20,104 nt of DNA from CBDVBZ01 sp965372355 (GTDB lineage: Bacteria; Krumholzibacteriota; Krumholzibacteriia; WVZY01), in the NCBI GenBank assembly GCA_965372355.1, contig CBDVBZ010000063.1:1-20104 (forward strand), in the 5' to 3' direction. Within the stretch, counting starts at the first letter, position 1; each line of letters begins with the position of its first letter. Under the pieces are notes generated by a model. That model saw only the letters and a program-made list of their open reading frames with translations, was not told the origin of the DNA and did not search any database. Position numbers and translations under genes: made by a program. Shown piece by piece: positions 1 through 7,795 of this stretch.

Positions 1-2831
1 TTTGAGAGCAAGCCGGTCGACTCGTCGAAAATCTTGAGCATTTCGCCGGTGTACGAACGCCTGCAAGCCATAATTTCGAGCGGTGTGCCTGTGGCGACCA
101 CCTCTCCACCTTCGTCCCCGCCTTCCGGCCCCAGGTCGATGAGGTGGTCCGCCGCCAATATTACATCGGGGTTGTGCTCGATAACAACCACGGTGTTGCC
201 CTTATCCACAAGTTTGTTCAGGACCTCTACAAGCATGCGGACGTCGTAGTGATGGAGCCCCGTCGTGGGCTCATCCAGGATATACAAGGTCTTGCCGGTC
301 CCCCGTTTCGAGAGCTGGGCGGCGAGTTTGACACGTTGGGCTTCTCCGCCCGACAGCGACACCGCGGACTGACCCAGATGAATGTAACCGAGACCGACCG
401 ATTTCAGGACTTCGCATTTTCTTTTGATCGATGGAATGTTCACAAAGAGCTCGTACGCTTCGTCGACCGTCATGTTCAACACTTCGGTGATGTTGTGCCC
501 CTTGTACATCACCTCCAACGTTTCGTGGTTGTAGCGCTTGCCCTTGCACGTTTCACACTTGACGTACACATCGGGCAGGAAATGCATCTCGATCTTGATC
601 AAACCATCGCCTTGGCATTTCTCGCAACGTCCCCCGGCAACATTGAAGCTAAAGCGTCCCGCCTTGTACCCACGAACACGGCTATCGGCAAGCTGGGCGT
701 ACAGCTCGCGAATCGGGGCAAACATCCCCGTGTATGTCGCAGGGTTCGACCGCGGCGTCCTGCCAATTGGCGACTGATCGATGTCGACGACCTTGTCGAT
801 ACTCTCAACGCCATCGATCGACGTGTGTTCACCCGGCAAGGCATGGCTGCTGTACAGGCGCCGCCGCAGCGCCCGAAAAAGAATGTCGTTTATCAACGTG
901 CTCTTCCCCGAACCGCTGACCCCTGTGACACACGTGAAAACGCCCAGCGGAATGGATACATCGATGTCCTTGAGGTTGTTTTCTCTCGCACCTCTGATCA
1001 CGACCGCCTGTCCATTCCCGCTTCTCGTCCCGTTGGTCTTGAGGCGGGTGTCATCGAGCCTCAGATAGCGGCCCGTCAAGCTGTCCGGCGACTGTTTGAT
1101 TTCGCTGACCGTGCCCTTGGCGACGACCTGCCCGCCATGCAAACCCGCCGCGGGCCCGAGATCGACGACGTAATCCGCCGAGAGAATCGTCTCGCGATCG
1201 TGTTCGATAACGATCACGGTGTTACCGAGATCCCGAAGTTCTCTTAGCGTCCGTATCAACCGCCCGTTATCGCGGTGGTGTAGCCCGATGCTCGGCTCGT
1301 CGAGAATGTAGAGCACGCCCATGAGCTTCGAGCCGATCTGCGTGGCGAGACGAAGCCGCTGGGCTTCCCCACCTGCCAGCGTCGTTGCTCCTCGATCAAG
1401 GGAGAGATAGCCAAGACCAACGTCCTCCAGAAAACGAAGCCTCTGGGTGACCTCGTGCAATATCGGCTCTGCGACAACACGCCTCTGCCCTTCCAACTCC
1501 AGCCCGACAAGAAACTCGAGCAGCTTTTTGACGCTCAGGTTGCAGACCTCAGAGATCGTAACCTCACCGATTCTCACGGCGAGGGCTTCGGGACGGAGCC
1601 GCGCGCCTTGGCAGGACGGGCAGGCCTCGTTCGCCATATACGACTCTATCCACTTGCGAACCGCCTCGGATCCGGTCTGACGGTAACGCCTCTTCAACCA
1701 CGGTACGAGGCCCTCGTATTGCGATCGGTACTCTCCCTGAACCCGCTCGAAGTCGAGCTTGATGGTGATCTCTTCGTCCGTGCCGTAGAGAATGGCATCC
1801 AGTGCCCGCTTGTCGATCTTTTCGAACGGTACATCGAGATCGAAACCGTATCTCTCTCCCAGGGCCTCGAGCTGTGATTTTCCCCACTCACCGCGAAGCT
1901 TGCCGAGCGGCGCCACCGCACCCTCGCGGATCGTGAGACTCTTGTCCGGTACAATGAGGTCGAGATTAAAATCGAGCGTGGCGCCGAGACCTTTGCATTC
2001 CTGGCACGCGCCATACGGTGAATTGAACGAGAACAGTCTGGGCGACAACTCGCCAAAGCTGACATCACAATACGGGCATGTGAAATACTGGCTGAAGAGC
2101 GTTTCCTCCTTGCCAACACCCACGAGCACCAGCCCGTCCGAAAAGCGGCTTGCCGTCTCGAGAGACTCGCCAATCCTTCGCGAGTTCTTGGCAGAGACGG
2201 TGAGCCGATCGACAATAATCTCGATGTTGTGTTTCTTCTGTCTGCGAAGCGCGGGCACGTCATCGATGTCATAGACTTCGCCGTTTACCCGGACACGGAC
2301 AAAACCTTCTTTTCCGATCTTCTCAAAGACCTTCCGGTGCTCGCCCTTTCTGCCGCGTACGACCGGTGCCAGGATCGTCACGCGGGTCCCGTCGCGAAAC
2401 GCCCGGATCCTCTCCGCTATCGCCGAGACCGGTTGTTGCGATATCACTCTGCCGCACCCGGGACAATGGGGCACGCCCACACGCGCAAACAGAAGACGCA
2501 AATAGTCGTAGATTTCCGTCATAGTGCCGACAGTTGAGCGCGGGCTGCGTCCGGTTGTTTTCTGCTCGATCGAGATCGCCGGCGACAGACCCTCGATACG
2601 GTCCACATCGGGTTTCTCCATCTGGCCTAGAAACTGCCGCGCGTATGCACTCATGCTCTCCACATAGCGGCGCTGCCCCTCGGCATAGATCGTGTCGAAG
2701 GCGAGCGATGACTTGCCCGATCCACTCAGACCCGTGATGACGATCAGTTTGTTTCGAGGCAGCGAGAGATTGATGTTCTTGAGGTTGTGCTCCCGGGCTC
2801 CCCGTATAATGAGATATCTGTCTGTTGCCAT
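1..2831 (-). CDS. uvrA: UvrA, excinuclease ABC subunit A (3' end cut by window edge)
   Basis: Damage-recognition ATPase of nucleotide excision repair; as a dimer it loads UvrB on lesions. Reading from ATG at 2831 the frame stays open to the left edge, giving 943 codons, so only the last few residues are missing (the family is about 940-960 aa). Visible motifs: Walker A GLSGSGKSS at residues 34-42; first zinc module C252/C255 and C276/C279 (CPYC, CQEC); first ABC signature LAGGE at 485-489 followed by YILDEPSIGLH; second Walker A GVSGSGKST near 637-645; second zinc module C736/C739 and C759/C762; second signature LSGGE at 826-830 followed by YILDEPTTGLH. The last visible residues (GEVVATGTP, then SYTGEMLK) match the usual UvrA end. 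GAGGGT lies about 10 nt before the ATG, a modest ribosome site. It follows asnS by 75 bp on the same strand and may be cotranscribed; I see no LexA-type operator in that gap. Confidence 0.98.
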   Translation of the reverse strand, partial: MATDRYLIIRGAREHNLKNINLSLPRNKLIVITGLSGSGKSSLAFDTIYAEGQRRYVESMSAYARQFLGQMEKPDVDRIEGLSPAISIEQKTTGRSPRSTVGTMTEIYDYLRLLFARVGVPHCPGCGRVISQQPVSAIAERIRAFRDGTRVTILAPVVRGRKGEHRKVFEKIGKEGFVRVRVNGEVYDIDDVPALRRQKKHNIEIIVDRLTVSAKNSRRIGESLETASRFSDGLVLVGVGKEETLFSQYFTCPYCDVSFGELSPRLFSFNSPYGACQECKGLGATLDFNLDLIVPDKSLTIREGAVAPLGKLRGEWGKSQLEALGERYGFDLDVPFEKIDKRALDAILYGTDEEITIKLDFERVQGEYRSQYEGLVPWLKRRYRQTGSEAVRKWIESYMANEACPSCQGARLRPEALAVRIGEVTISEVCNLSVKKLLEFLVGLELEGQRRVVAEPILHEVTQRLRFLEDVGLGYLSLDRGATTLAGGEAQRLRLATQIGSKLMGVLYILDEPSIGLHHRDNGRLIRTLRELRDLGNTVIVIEHDRETILSADYVVDLGPAAGLHGGQVVAKGTVSEIKQSPDSLTGRYLRLDDTRLKTNGTRSGNGQAVVIRGARENNLKDIDVSIPLGVFTCVTGVSGSGKSTLINDILFRALRRRLYSSHALPGEHTSIDGVESIDKVVDIDQSPIGRTPRSNPATYTGMFAPIRELYAQLADSRVRGYKAGRFSFNVAGGRCEKCQGDGLIKIEMHFLPDVYVKCETCKGKRYNHETLEVMYKGHNITEVLNMTVDEAYELFVNIPSIKRKCEVLKSVGLGYIHLGQSAVSLSGGEAQRVKLAAQLSKRGTGKTLYILDEPTTGLHHYDVRMLVEVLNKLVDKGNTVVVIEHNPDVILAADHLIDLGPEGGDEGGEVVATGTPLEIMACRRSYTGEMLKIFDESTGLLS

Positions 2832-2906
2832 TTCGTTGCGTACCCTCGGATGAAACGCCTGTCAGCGATCGAGCCGATTACCGTCTGCTGCGCCGCCGAC
2901 CAAGCC

Positions 2907-4202
2907 TCAGGGATTGAGACGATTGATGAGCCGGGGAAACGGGATGGCCTCGCGGAGGTGTTTTAGACCGCAGATATAGGCGACGGTTCTCTCCAATCCC
3001 AAACCAAAGCCCGAGTGAGGCACCGAGCCAAACCGCCGCAGATCACAATACCAATCAAATGCACCCGGCGGTAGTTTGTGCTCCTCGATCCGGGTCCTGA
3101 GGAACTCGAGATCGTGTATGCGCTCGCCGCCACCGATCAGCTCTCCGTATCCCTCGGGAGCCAGCATGTCCACCGAGAGACAGTACTTGTCGTCCTCTGG
3201 ATCCTGCTGCATGTAGAACGCCTTTATCGCCGTTGGAAAACGGTGAATGAATACCGGTTTGTCACTCGACTCGCTGATCACCGTCTCGTCGCCGCCGCCG
3301 AAATCACTACCGTCCTCGAACTCGACCCCTTTATCGTTCAGAAGCTGAACCGCGTCTTTGTAGTGCATCCGGACGAAGGGCCGTTTGACATTTTCCAGTT
3401 TCGAGATATCACGCTCGAGCACATCCGCCAGATCGGTGCGACATACCTCGAGGCATCGCTGGACGATATACTCAAAGAACTCCTCGGCCAGGACGATGAT
3501 GTCATCGAGTGTAGCGAATGCCACCTCGGGCTCCACCATCCAGAATTCGGTCAGGTGACGGCGCGTCTTCGACTTCTCTGCCCGAAACGTGGGCCCAAAA
3601 CAATACACCCGCCCGAACGCCGCCGCAGTCGCCTCGTTGTAGAGCTGCCCGCTCTGTGACAGATACGCCTTGTCGCCAAAGTAATCGGTTTCAAAAAGCG
3701 TGCTCGTGCCCTCGCAGGCATTGGGTGTGAATATCGGTGTGTCGAGACAGTAGAAACCGCGGTCGTTCAAAAAGTCGCGAATCGCGGAGATCGTGTGATG
3801 TCTCACTTTCATGATCGTGTGTTGCTTGCGGCTGCGAAGCCAGAGGTGCCGGTGATCGAGAAGAAATGCGGATCCATGCTCCTTCGGCGTGATCGGAAAA
3901 CTCTCCGCCGCCGCGATCGGTCTCAGGCCGCTGATTGTGATCTCGTATCCGCCCGGGGCGCGTTTGTCCTCGCGCACCGTCCCCGTGACCTCCACGCTGC
4001 TCTCCTGACCGATCTCCCCGAGCAGGTCGAACTGGTCCGGCGGTACATCGCTTTTCCCCGCCACGGTTTGAACGAACCCGGTCCCATCGCGCAGGATCAA
4101 GAATCGAATCTTGCCGCTCGATCGCGTGTTGAACACCCACCCACGCAACACCACCGATTTTCCAACGTGCGAGGCCAGATCAGCGATATACACCGGGTCC
4201 AT
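2907..4202 (-). CDS. asnS: Asparaginyl-tRNA synthetase
   Basis: Class IIb aminoacyl-tRNA synthetase charging tRNA-Asn with asparagine in the cytoplasm; 431 aa, normal for a bacterial AsnRS. The N-terminal OB-fold anticodon-binding domain covers roughly residues 1-105 (VVLRGWVFNTRSSGKIRFL). The catalytic domain has motif 2 as FRAEKSKTRRHLTEFWMVEPE and motif 3 as GFGLGLERTVAYICG. The FWMVEPE wording favours AsnRS over AspRS, which usually reads differently after the motif 2 loop. The C-terminus ends RLINRLNP, a short tail seen in one AsnRS group and reminiscent of archaeal-type AspRS, so a small doubt on specificity remains. AAGGAG stands about 12 nt before the ATG, a rather long spacing. Presence of AsnRS implies direct asparaginylation, though an indirect amidotransferase route elsewhere is not excluded. 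Confidence 0.95.
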   Translation of the reverse strand: MDPVYIADLASHVGKSVVLRGWVFNTRSSGKIRFLILRDGTGFVQTVAGKSDVPPDQFDLLGEIGQESSVEVTGTVREDKRAPGGYEITISGLRPIAAAESFPITPKEHGSAFLLDHRHLWLRSRKQHTIMKVRHHTISAIRDFLNDRGFYCLDTPIFTPNACEGTSTLFETDYFGDKAYLSQSGQLYNEATAAAFGRVYCFGPTFRAEKSKTRRHLTEFWMVEPEVAFATLDDIIVLAEEFFEYIVQRCLEVCRTDLADVLERDISKLENVKRPFVRMHYKDAVQLLNDKGVEFEDGSDFGGGDETVISESSDKPVFIHRFPTAIKAFYMQQDPEDDKYCLSVDMLAPEGYGELIGGGERIHDLEFLRTRIEEHKLPPGAFDWYCDLRRFGSVPHSGFGLGLERTVAYICGLKHLREAIPFPRLINRLNP

Positions 4203-4279
4203 AATGTTGCGACGCTCCTTTTCGACACTTGCTCGAGTGGTTCACCGCGGCCGTCGGGCCGTGGCCGGGATATCAGCAT

Positions 4280-4308
4280 AGAGTACTTTGGCAGCGACCG
4301 TATGTAAA
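4280..4308 (-). promoter_or_regulatory. Candidate sigma-70-type promoter for asnS
   Basis: On the minus strand TTTACA (4308-4303) is followed after 17 bp by TACTCT (4285-4280). The -35 matches the consensus at five of six bases, the -10 at only three or four. It lies about 78 bp before the asnS start, leaving a short leader. Consensus match only, so tentative. Confidence 0.3.
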
Positions 4309-4399
4309 GCCCGCGGTCACTCACGAGGGTCGAATGGCGAGACCGCAGCGGGGTACTCACCCTGATAAGGGAGTGAGCGAAGTTTTCATCCCGGACCAT

Positions 4400-4660
4400 T
4401 TGCGGGATCGATCGAGGATCCACCGCGCAGGCTGCGGGTGGTGTCGTCCCGCAAGAGCGCAGCTTGCGCTCACTTGTGGGGTCATCGACGACCCCCTCCG
4501 GGGACAGGCAGGACCCGCAGCCGACACTGGGTTAGCCGCCTGTCCTGTAGCAGAGAGCGAAGTGGAGCAAGGTTCGGATGAAGAGCTTCGCGAACGACCC
4601 CCGAGCACCGCGGAGCGAGGGCCTGGAGGAAGAGCCTCGCTCGCTCCCATGGGAGGCGAG
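4400..4660. repeat. Cluster of tandem inverted repeats in the asnS/TPR-gene intergenic region
   Basis: The 578-bp gap 4203-4780 holds no convincing gene but contains a run of perfect or near-perfect hairpins. Seen: an 8-bp stem TTGCGGGA (4400-4407)/TCCCGCAA (4447-4454) that encloses CCACC-g-CGCA (4420-4429)/TGCG-GGTGG (4433-4441); then GAGCGCA (4455-4461)/TGCGCTC (4465-4471) with a 3-nt loop; GGGGTC (4478-4483)/GACCCC (4490-4495); GGACAGGC (4502-4509)/GCCTGTCC (4538-4545); GTTCG (4572-4576)/CGAAC (4591-4595) with an inner GAA/TTC; and GAGCGAGG (4613-4620)/CCTCGCTC (4635-4642), which competes with a stem around CCCATGGG (4646-4653). The hairpins are nearly back to back. The region could be a structured RNA, a repeat family or terminators; no known RNA family is recognised. 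Open frames here are low complexity and unlike proteins. Confidence 0.75.
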
Positions 4661-4701
4661 AAAGACCGCCGGGGCGATAGGCACGCTTCTTGCCTAACTT
4701 G

Positions 4702-4731
4702 TTAACATCACTAGAGTTAAAGCTGTAAATA
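4702..4731 (+). promoter_or_regulatory. Candidate promoter for the TPR/DUF4388/UbiA unit
   Basis: A short AT-rich island (about 4693-4735) interrupts GC-rich sequence just before the TPR gene. TTAACA (4702-4707) could be a -35, with TAAATA (4726-4731, 18-bp spacer) or GTAAAT (4725-4730, 17-bp spacer, preceded by a T) as a weak -10. It would give a 5' leader of about 40-45 nt. Supported by base composition and position more than by consensus match. Confidence 0.3.
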
Positions 4732-4767
4732 CTGTTGTTCGAGGCCGTTGGCGACTCGGTCGCCTCG

Positions 4768-4773
4768 AAGGAG
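4768..4773 (+). promoter_or_regulatory. Shine-Dalgarno AAGGAG deciding the TTG start of the TPR gene
   Basis: AAGGAG sits 7 nt before TTG at 4781. An in-frame upstream TTG at 4748 has no such site and would put MATRSPRRSGG in front of a good signal peptide, so the downstream TTG is preferred. Confidence 0.8.
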
Positions 4774-4780
4774 CGGTGGC

Positions 4781-6640
4781 TTGAAAAAAACGCTCGTTTC
4801 GGCACGTGCAATCTGCACGTTTCTGTTTGTAGTCGTGTTCTTCGCGACACCGGCAGACGCCGGGAATACCGAACAGGAAAATCTTTCCCAGTACCGTGTT
4901 GCGCAGCTGTCGGCAGGCGCCAAAACGCTGCCCACGCTCGCGCGGCTTGCGCATTTGCACGCCGTCACGAAGCTCCGCGAAGGCAAGCGCGAAGAGGCCG
5001 AAGCGGCGCTCTTGCAGGCCGTGGCGTACGACCCCCAGTACGTGAGGGCCTACGTCACCCTCGCCCTCGTCAAGGCGCGTCGGTTCGACCCCGAGGCGGT
5101 CCTCTACACGGGCCAGGCGTTTTCCGCGATCGGCAGAAGCTTCAAGACCCAGAGCATGCTTGCGCTCAATACCGTCCTTGTCATCCCCTATATTCTCATT
5201 CTTGTGTCACTGATCGTATGCGTCGCCTTCGGCGTCAAATACCTGCCATTCGCCGCTCACCGGCTCAGGGAGTTTCTGCAGTACCGGATGCGGGCCGCTC
5301 TGCCCGGTCCATCCGCATATCTCATTCTACTGCTCCCCCTCGTGATCCTGCCGGGTGCCGTGACCATGCTCGCCTACTCGACGATCCTGTGTTGGCTCTT
5401 TATGCGGCGGCGAGAGAGATTTCTGATGGTGGCACTGCTGGTGCCCTTCATTCTCTTCGGGTTTTTCGGATCCTACTTGCGTCCATTGACACCGCTGGCG
5501 GACCCGGAATCGATAACCTCTCTCGTGGCGGACGCCAACGACGCGCCGGGCAACGAGCGCCTCATCAGGGCGATCGAGTCGGCTCAGGCAACCAATCTCG
5601 AGGCGCAGAAAAGCATCGCACTCGGGCTTCTCAATCAGCGCAGGGGCAGCTATACAACCGCTTCCGATCATTTCTACAAGGCCATCTCGACCCGTCCTGA
5701 CGACACAAAGGGATACATCAACCTGGGGAACGTCTACTTTCTGCAGGGCAGCTACGACAAGGCTCTCGAGGGATATCGAAAAGCGGAAACGATCAACCCC
5801 AGGGACGCCGTCGGCCAGCACGCGCTCGCCCAAGCGTATATAAAAACCTTGCTGATGAAAGAGGCGTCCAGATCACTTCAGGCATCGTCGGCGCTGGGTC
5901 TGGAAAAGGTCAAAGCGACATACGCATCGGAGGCGCTGGATCATATCGCCGTGTTTCCCCAGACGATCTCCAACCGGGAACTCTGGCGAATGGCCGTTGT
6001 CGAAGGCAAGACATCGACGGACGACGTGCTGAACGAAATGCTCGCATCGCTGATGCGTGCACCGAGAACCACGGCCGCATTTATTCTTCTCTTCGCTCTC
6101 ATCATCGCCCTCTTGCTGGCCAGTGTGGTCGATCCGTCGAGGTTGACGTTTCAGTGCTCGAACTGCGGCCAACTGACGTGCGAGAAATGCTGCAACAGCG
6201 AACGGGATGCGATTCTCTGTCAGGAATGCGCCAAGACGGTCGCCGGTGTGACATCGGAAAAGGTCACCGACGCGCTTTTGAGGCAGAGACGCCAATCCGT
6301 CGTCGTTAGCCGGCGCAGGGCCTCACGGTTTGCGACGATGTTGCTGCCCGGCATGCGCGACATCTCCTACGGCCGGATTTCCCGCGGGTTCTGGCTTGCG
6401 GTCTTGTTCTCGGTCGCCATCGTTCAGATTTTTGCCAGAGGTCTCCTGATCAAGGATGTCATGTCTCTTCCGGTCGAACTGTCGCTCTGGCGATTTATCG
6501 TCGCGGCAGCGATGGTCGTCCTGGCATACACGGTGTCGGTACTATCGAAACCACAGTACAGTTTCAAGGCGTATCGTGGGCCAAGGCAGCGGCTGGGCGA
6601 CGCGAAGGTTGATACCAACGACGCCGAGCGCGTCGCGTAG
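4781..6640 (+). CDS. TPR-repeat, zinc-ribbon multi-pass membrane protein of unknown function
   Basis: Not assignable to a named family. From TTG at 4781 it is 619 aa. Residues 1-27 look like a signal peptide (MKKTL, hydrophobic core, ATPADAG cleavage-like site). A first TPR-like helix pair spans about 57-105. Membrane segments are likely near 131-152, 178-208 (possibly a hairpin), 214-232, 431-450, 536-556 and 570-588. Two to three TPRs lie at about 257-376 (e.g. GYINLGNVYFLQGSYDKALEGY). After the fourth segment comes a cysteine cluster C459, C462, C467, C470, C471, C480, C483, three CxxC pairs that should bind one or two zinc ions. A following LLPGMRDISYGRISRGFW stretch (521-538) recalls the LPGlGhxxxGr motif of small membrane proteins. 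Basic clusters after 153 and at 209-213 suggest the zinc ribbon is cytoplasmic and the long TPR block periplasmic (inference). It heads a plus-strand unit; the DUF4388 gene starts 14 bp downstream. A scaffold role is plausible only by analogy. Confidence 0.85.
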   Translation: MKKTLVSARAICTFLFVVVFFATPADAGNTEQENLSQYRVAQLSAGAKTLPTLARLAHLHAVTKLREGKREEAEAALLQAVAYDPQYVRAYVTLALVKARRFDPEAVLYTGQAFSAIGRSFKTQSMLALNTVLVIPYILILVSLIVCVAFGVKYLPFAAHRLREFLQYRMRAALPGPSAYLILLLPLVILPGAVTMLAYSTILCWLFMRRRERFLMVALLVPFILFGFFGSYLRPLTPLADPESITSLVADANDAPGNERLIRAIESAQATNLEAQKSIALGLLNQRRGSYTTASDHFYKAISTRPDDTKGYINLGNVYFLQGSYDKALEGYRKAETINPRDAVGQHALAQAYIKTLLMKEASRSLQASSALGLEKVKATYASEALDHIAVFPQTISNRELWRMAVVEGKTSTDDVLNEMLASLMRAPRTTAAFILLFALIIALLLASVVDPSRLTFQCSNCGQLTCEKCCNSERDAILCQECAKTVAGVTSEKVTDALLRQRRQSVVVSRRRASRFATMLLPGMRDISYGRISRGFWLAVLFSVAIVQIFARGLLIKDVMSLPVELSLWRFIVAAAMVVLAYTVSVLSKPQYSFKAYRGPRQRLGDAKVDTNDAERVA

Positions 6641-6654
6641 GACAAGGATAAACT

Positions 6655-7752
6655 ATGTCTCTCCAAGGTAATCTAACAGCGTTTGGGCTCTCGGAAATCC
6701 TGCAGCTGATAGCGGTCCAGCAGAAATCCGGCATGCTCTCGATCACCAGAGAGGACCGCACGAAGGTCCTCTTTTTCCGCGAAGGCAACATCATATCCAC
6801 GCGGGACCGGCGGCGCAACACCAAGGACCCGCTCCGCGATTATCTGACCCGTTACGGGATCCTCGCGCGCGAGGATCTGATCCGTCTGACACACATAAGC
6901 GTCGAGTCCAAACTGGATCTGACCGAGATCATCGTCTCCGAGGGCGTCCTCTCCGACGAGCAAATGATGAGGCACTTCCGCGACCACATCCAGGAGGAAA
7001 CGCACGAGGTACTGACCTGGGAGCAATGCAGCTACAAATTCATACCCGGGAACGACATCATCAACGGCATCAAGGTCTGGGGCGAATTCAACATCGAGGG
7101 CATGCTGATGGAGAGCATGCGCCGCATCGATGAGTTTCCCCAATCGCTCAAGCTTCTCCCCGATCTCGGCGTCCGAATCCATCGCGTCGGCAAACCCAAA
7201 GAGGAACTGACCCGGAACGAGACTGCGATTCTCGAGCTGCTCGACACGGAGCGGACGCTGAGCTATCTGATTGGCCGGGCCAAGATCCCGCAGTACGAGA
7301 CGTACGAGGCCGTCAGATATCTCCACGAAAAGGACCTTGTCGAGGTCAACGTTCAGGAGGCTTCAGATGCGGTCGCAAACGGCTCCAATACACCAATCAA
7401 GCGCAGGCGCAGGCACAAGCACCCCAGACAGAATCTGCTGCCGTTTGCCGTCTCCTTCGTGCTGTTTGCCACCGGGCTCGGCTGGGGAGTCGCCCACACA
7501 ATGCCATACCTCGAGGCGGTTCTCACCGGGGGCCGGGTACGATCGATAGAAAGCCCTTCGGGTCGAAACCGCACCGAGGCAACGCTGCGCTGGACGCTCG
7601 CGGCCTACTACGCAAAGAACGGACACTACCCGTCGGCACTCACCGGCCTCGTGGAGTCCGGACTGGCCAACGAGCCGTTTCTCCGCACGGTCAGCGGCTA
7701 CTCCATTAGATATCATTTGACCGAGGACGGTCAGCGCTATACCCTTCTGTGA
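6655..7752 (+). CDS. DUF4388 (PATAN-type) protein with transmembrane segment and pseudopilin-like C-terminus
   Basis: 365 aa from ATG 6655, with AAGGA 6 nt upstream. Residues 1 to about 135 are a DUF4388 domain (SLQGNLTAFGLSEILQLIA, SGMLSI, VLFFREGNII), a family often seen beside two-component and gliding/motility regulators. Residues about 187-232 read as a small winged-helix-like unit (ILELLDTERTLSYLIGRA, then AVRYLHEKDLVEV) that commonly follows DUF4388. A basic stretch 249-259 precedes one membrane helix at about 261-281, predicting a cytoplasmic N-terminus. The outer tail 305-365 (LRWTLAAYYAKNGHYPSAL, then GYSIRYHLTEDGQRYTLL) resembles the globular end of type II secretion/type IV pseudopilins but lacks a prepilin N-terminus. 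This suggests a transmembrane sensor or adaptor; the function is unknown. It is tightly linked to the upstream TPR gene and 43 bp before the UbiA gene. Confidence 0.88.
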   Translation: MSLQGNLTAFGLSEILQLIAVQQKSGMLSITREDRTKVLFFREGNIISTRDRRRNTKDPLRDYLTRYGILAREDLIRLTHISVESKLDLTEIIVSEGVLSDEQMMRHFRDHIQEETHEVLTWEQCSYKFIPGNDIINGIKVWGEFNIEGMLMESMRRIDEFPQSLKLLPDLGVRIHRVGKPKEELTRNETAILELLDTERTLSYLIGRAKIPQYETYEAVRYLHEKDLVEVNVQEASDAVANGSNTPIKRRRRHKHPRQNLLPFAVSFVLFATGLGWGVAHTMPYLEAVLTGGRVRSIESPSGRNRTEATLRWTLAAYYAKNGHYPSALTGLVESGLANEPFLRTVSGYSIRYHLTEDGQRYTLL

Positions 7753-7795
7753 CTGTCTGCTGGTTGGCGGTTTTTCAAACTTCACACTTCGGCAC

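Noticed and set aside
144..1247. A 367-codon open frame on the plus strand
   Set aside because: It lies exactly antisense and codon-aligned to uvrA, which has every expected motif; high-GC codon bias explains the open frame. The predicted protein is not recognisable.
2832..2906. Possible LexA/SOS operator before uvrA
   Set aside because: No inverted-repeat operator resembling known LexA boxes is seen in the 75-bp gap.
3078..3659. A 193-codon plus-strand frame antisense to asnS
   Set aside because: A shadow of asnS in the opposite strand; no family features.
4233..4250. A GTGGTTCACCGCG string resembling a T-box antiterminator
   Set aside because: It is on the plus strand while asnS is on the minus strand, and the downstream plus gene is not an aminoacyl-tRNA synthetase; no Stem I or specifier loop is seen.
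4229..4705. A 158-codon plus-strand frame across the intergenic gap
   Set aside because: Its residues are compositionally random (R, G, P-rich), it reads through hairpins, and no ribosome site or family similarity is seen.
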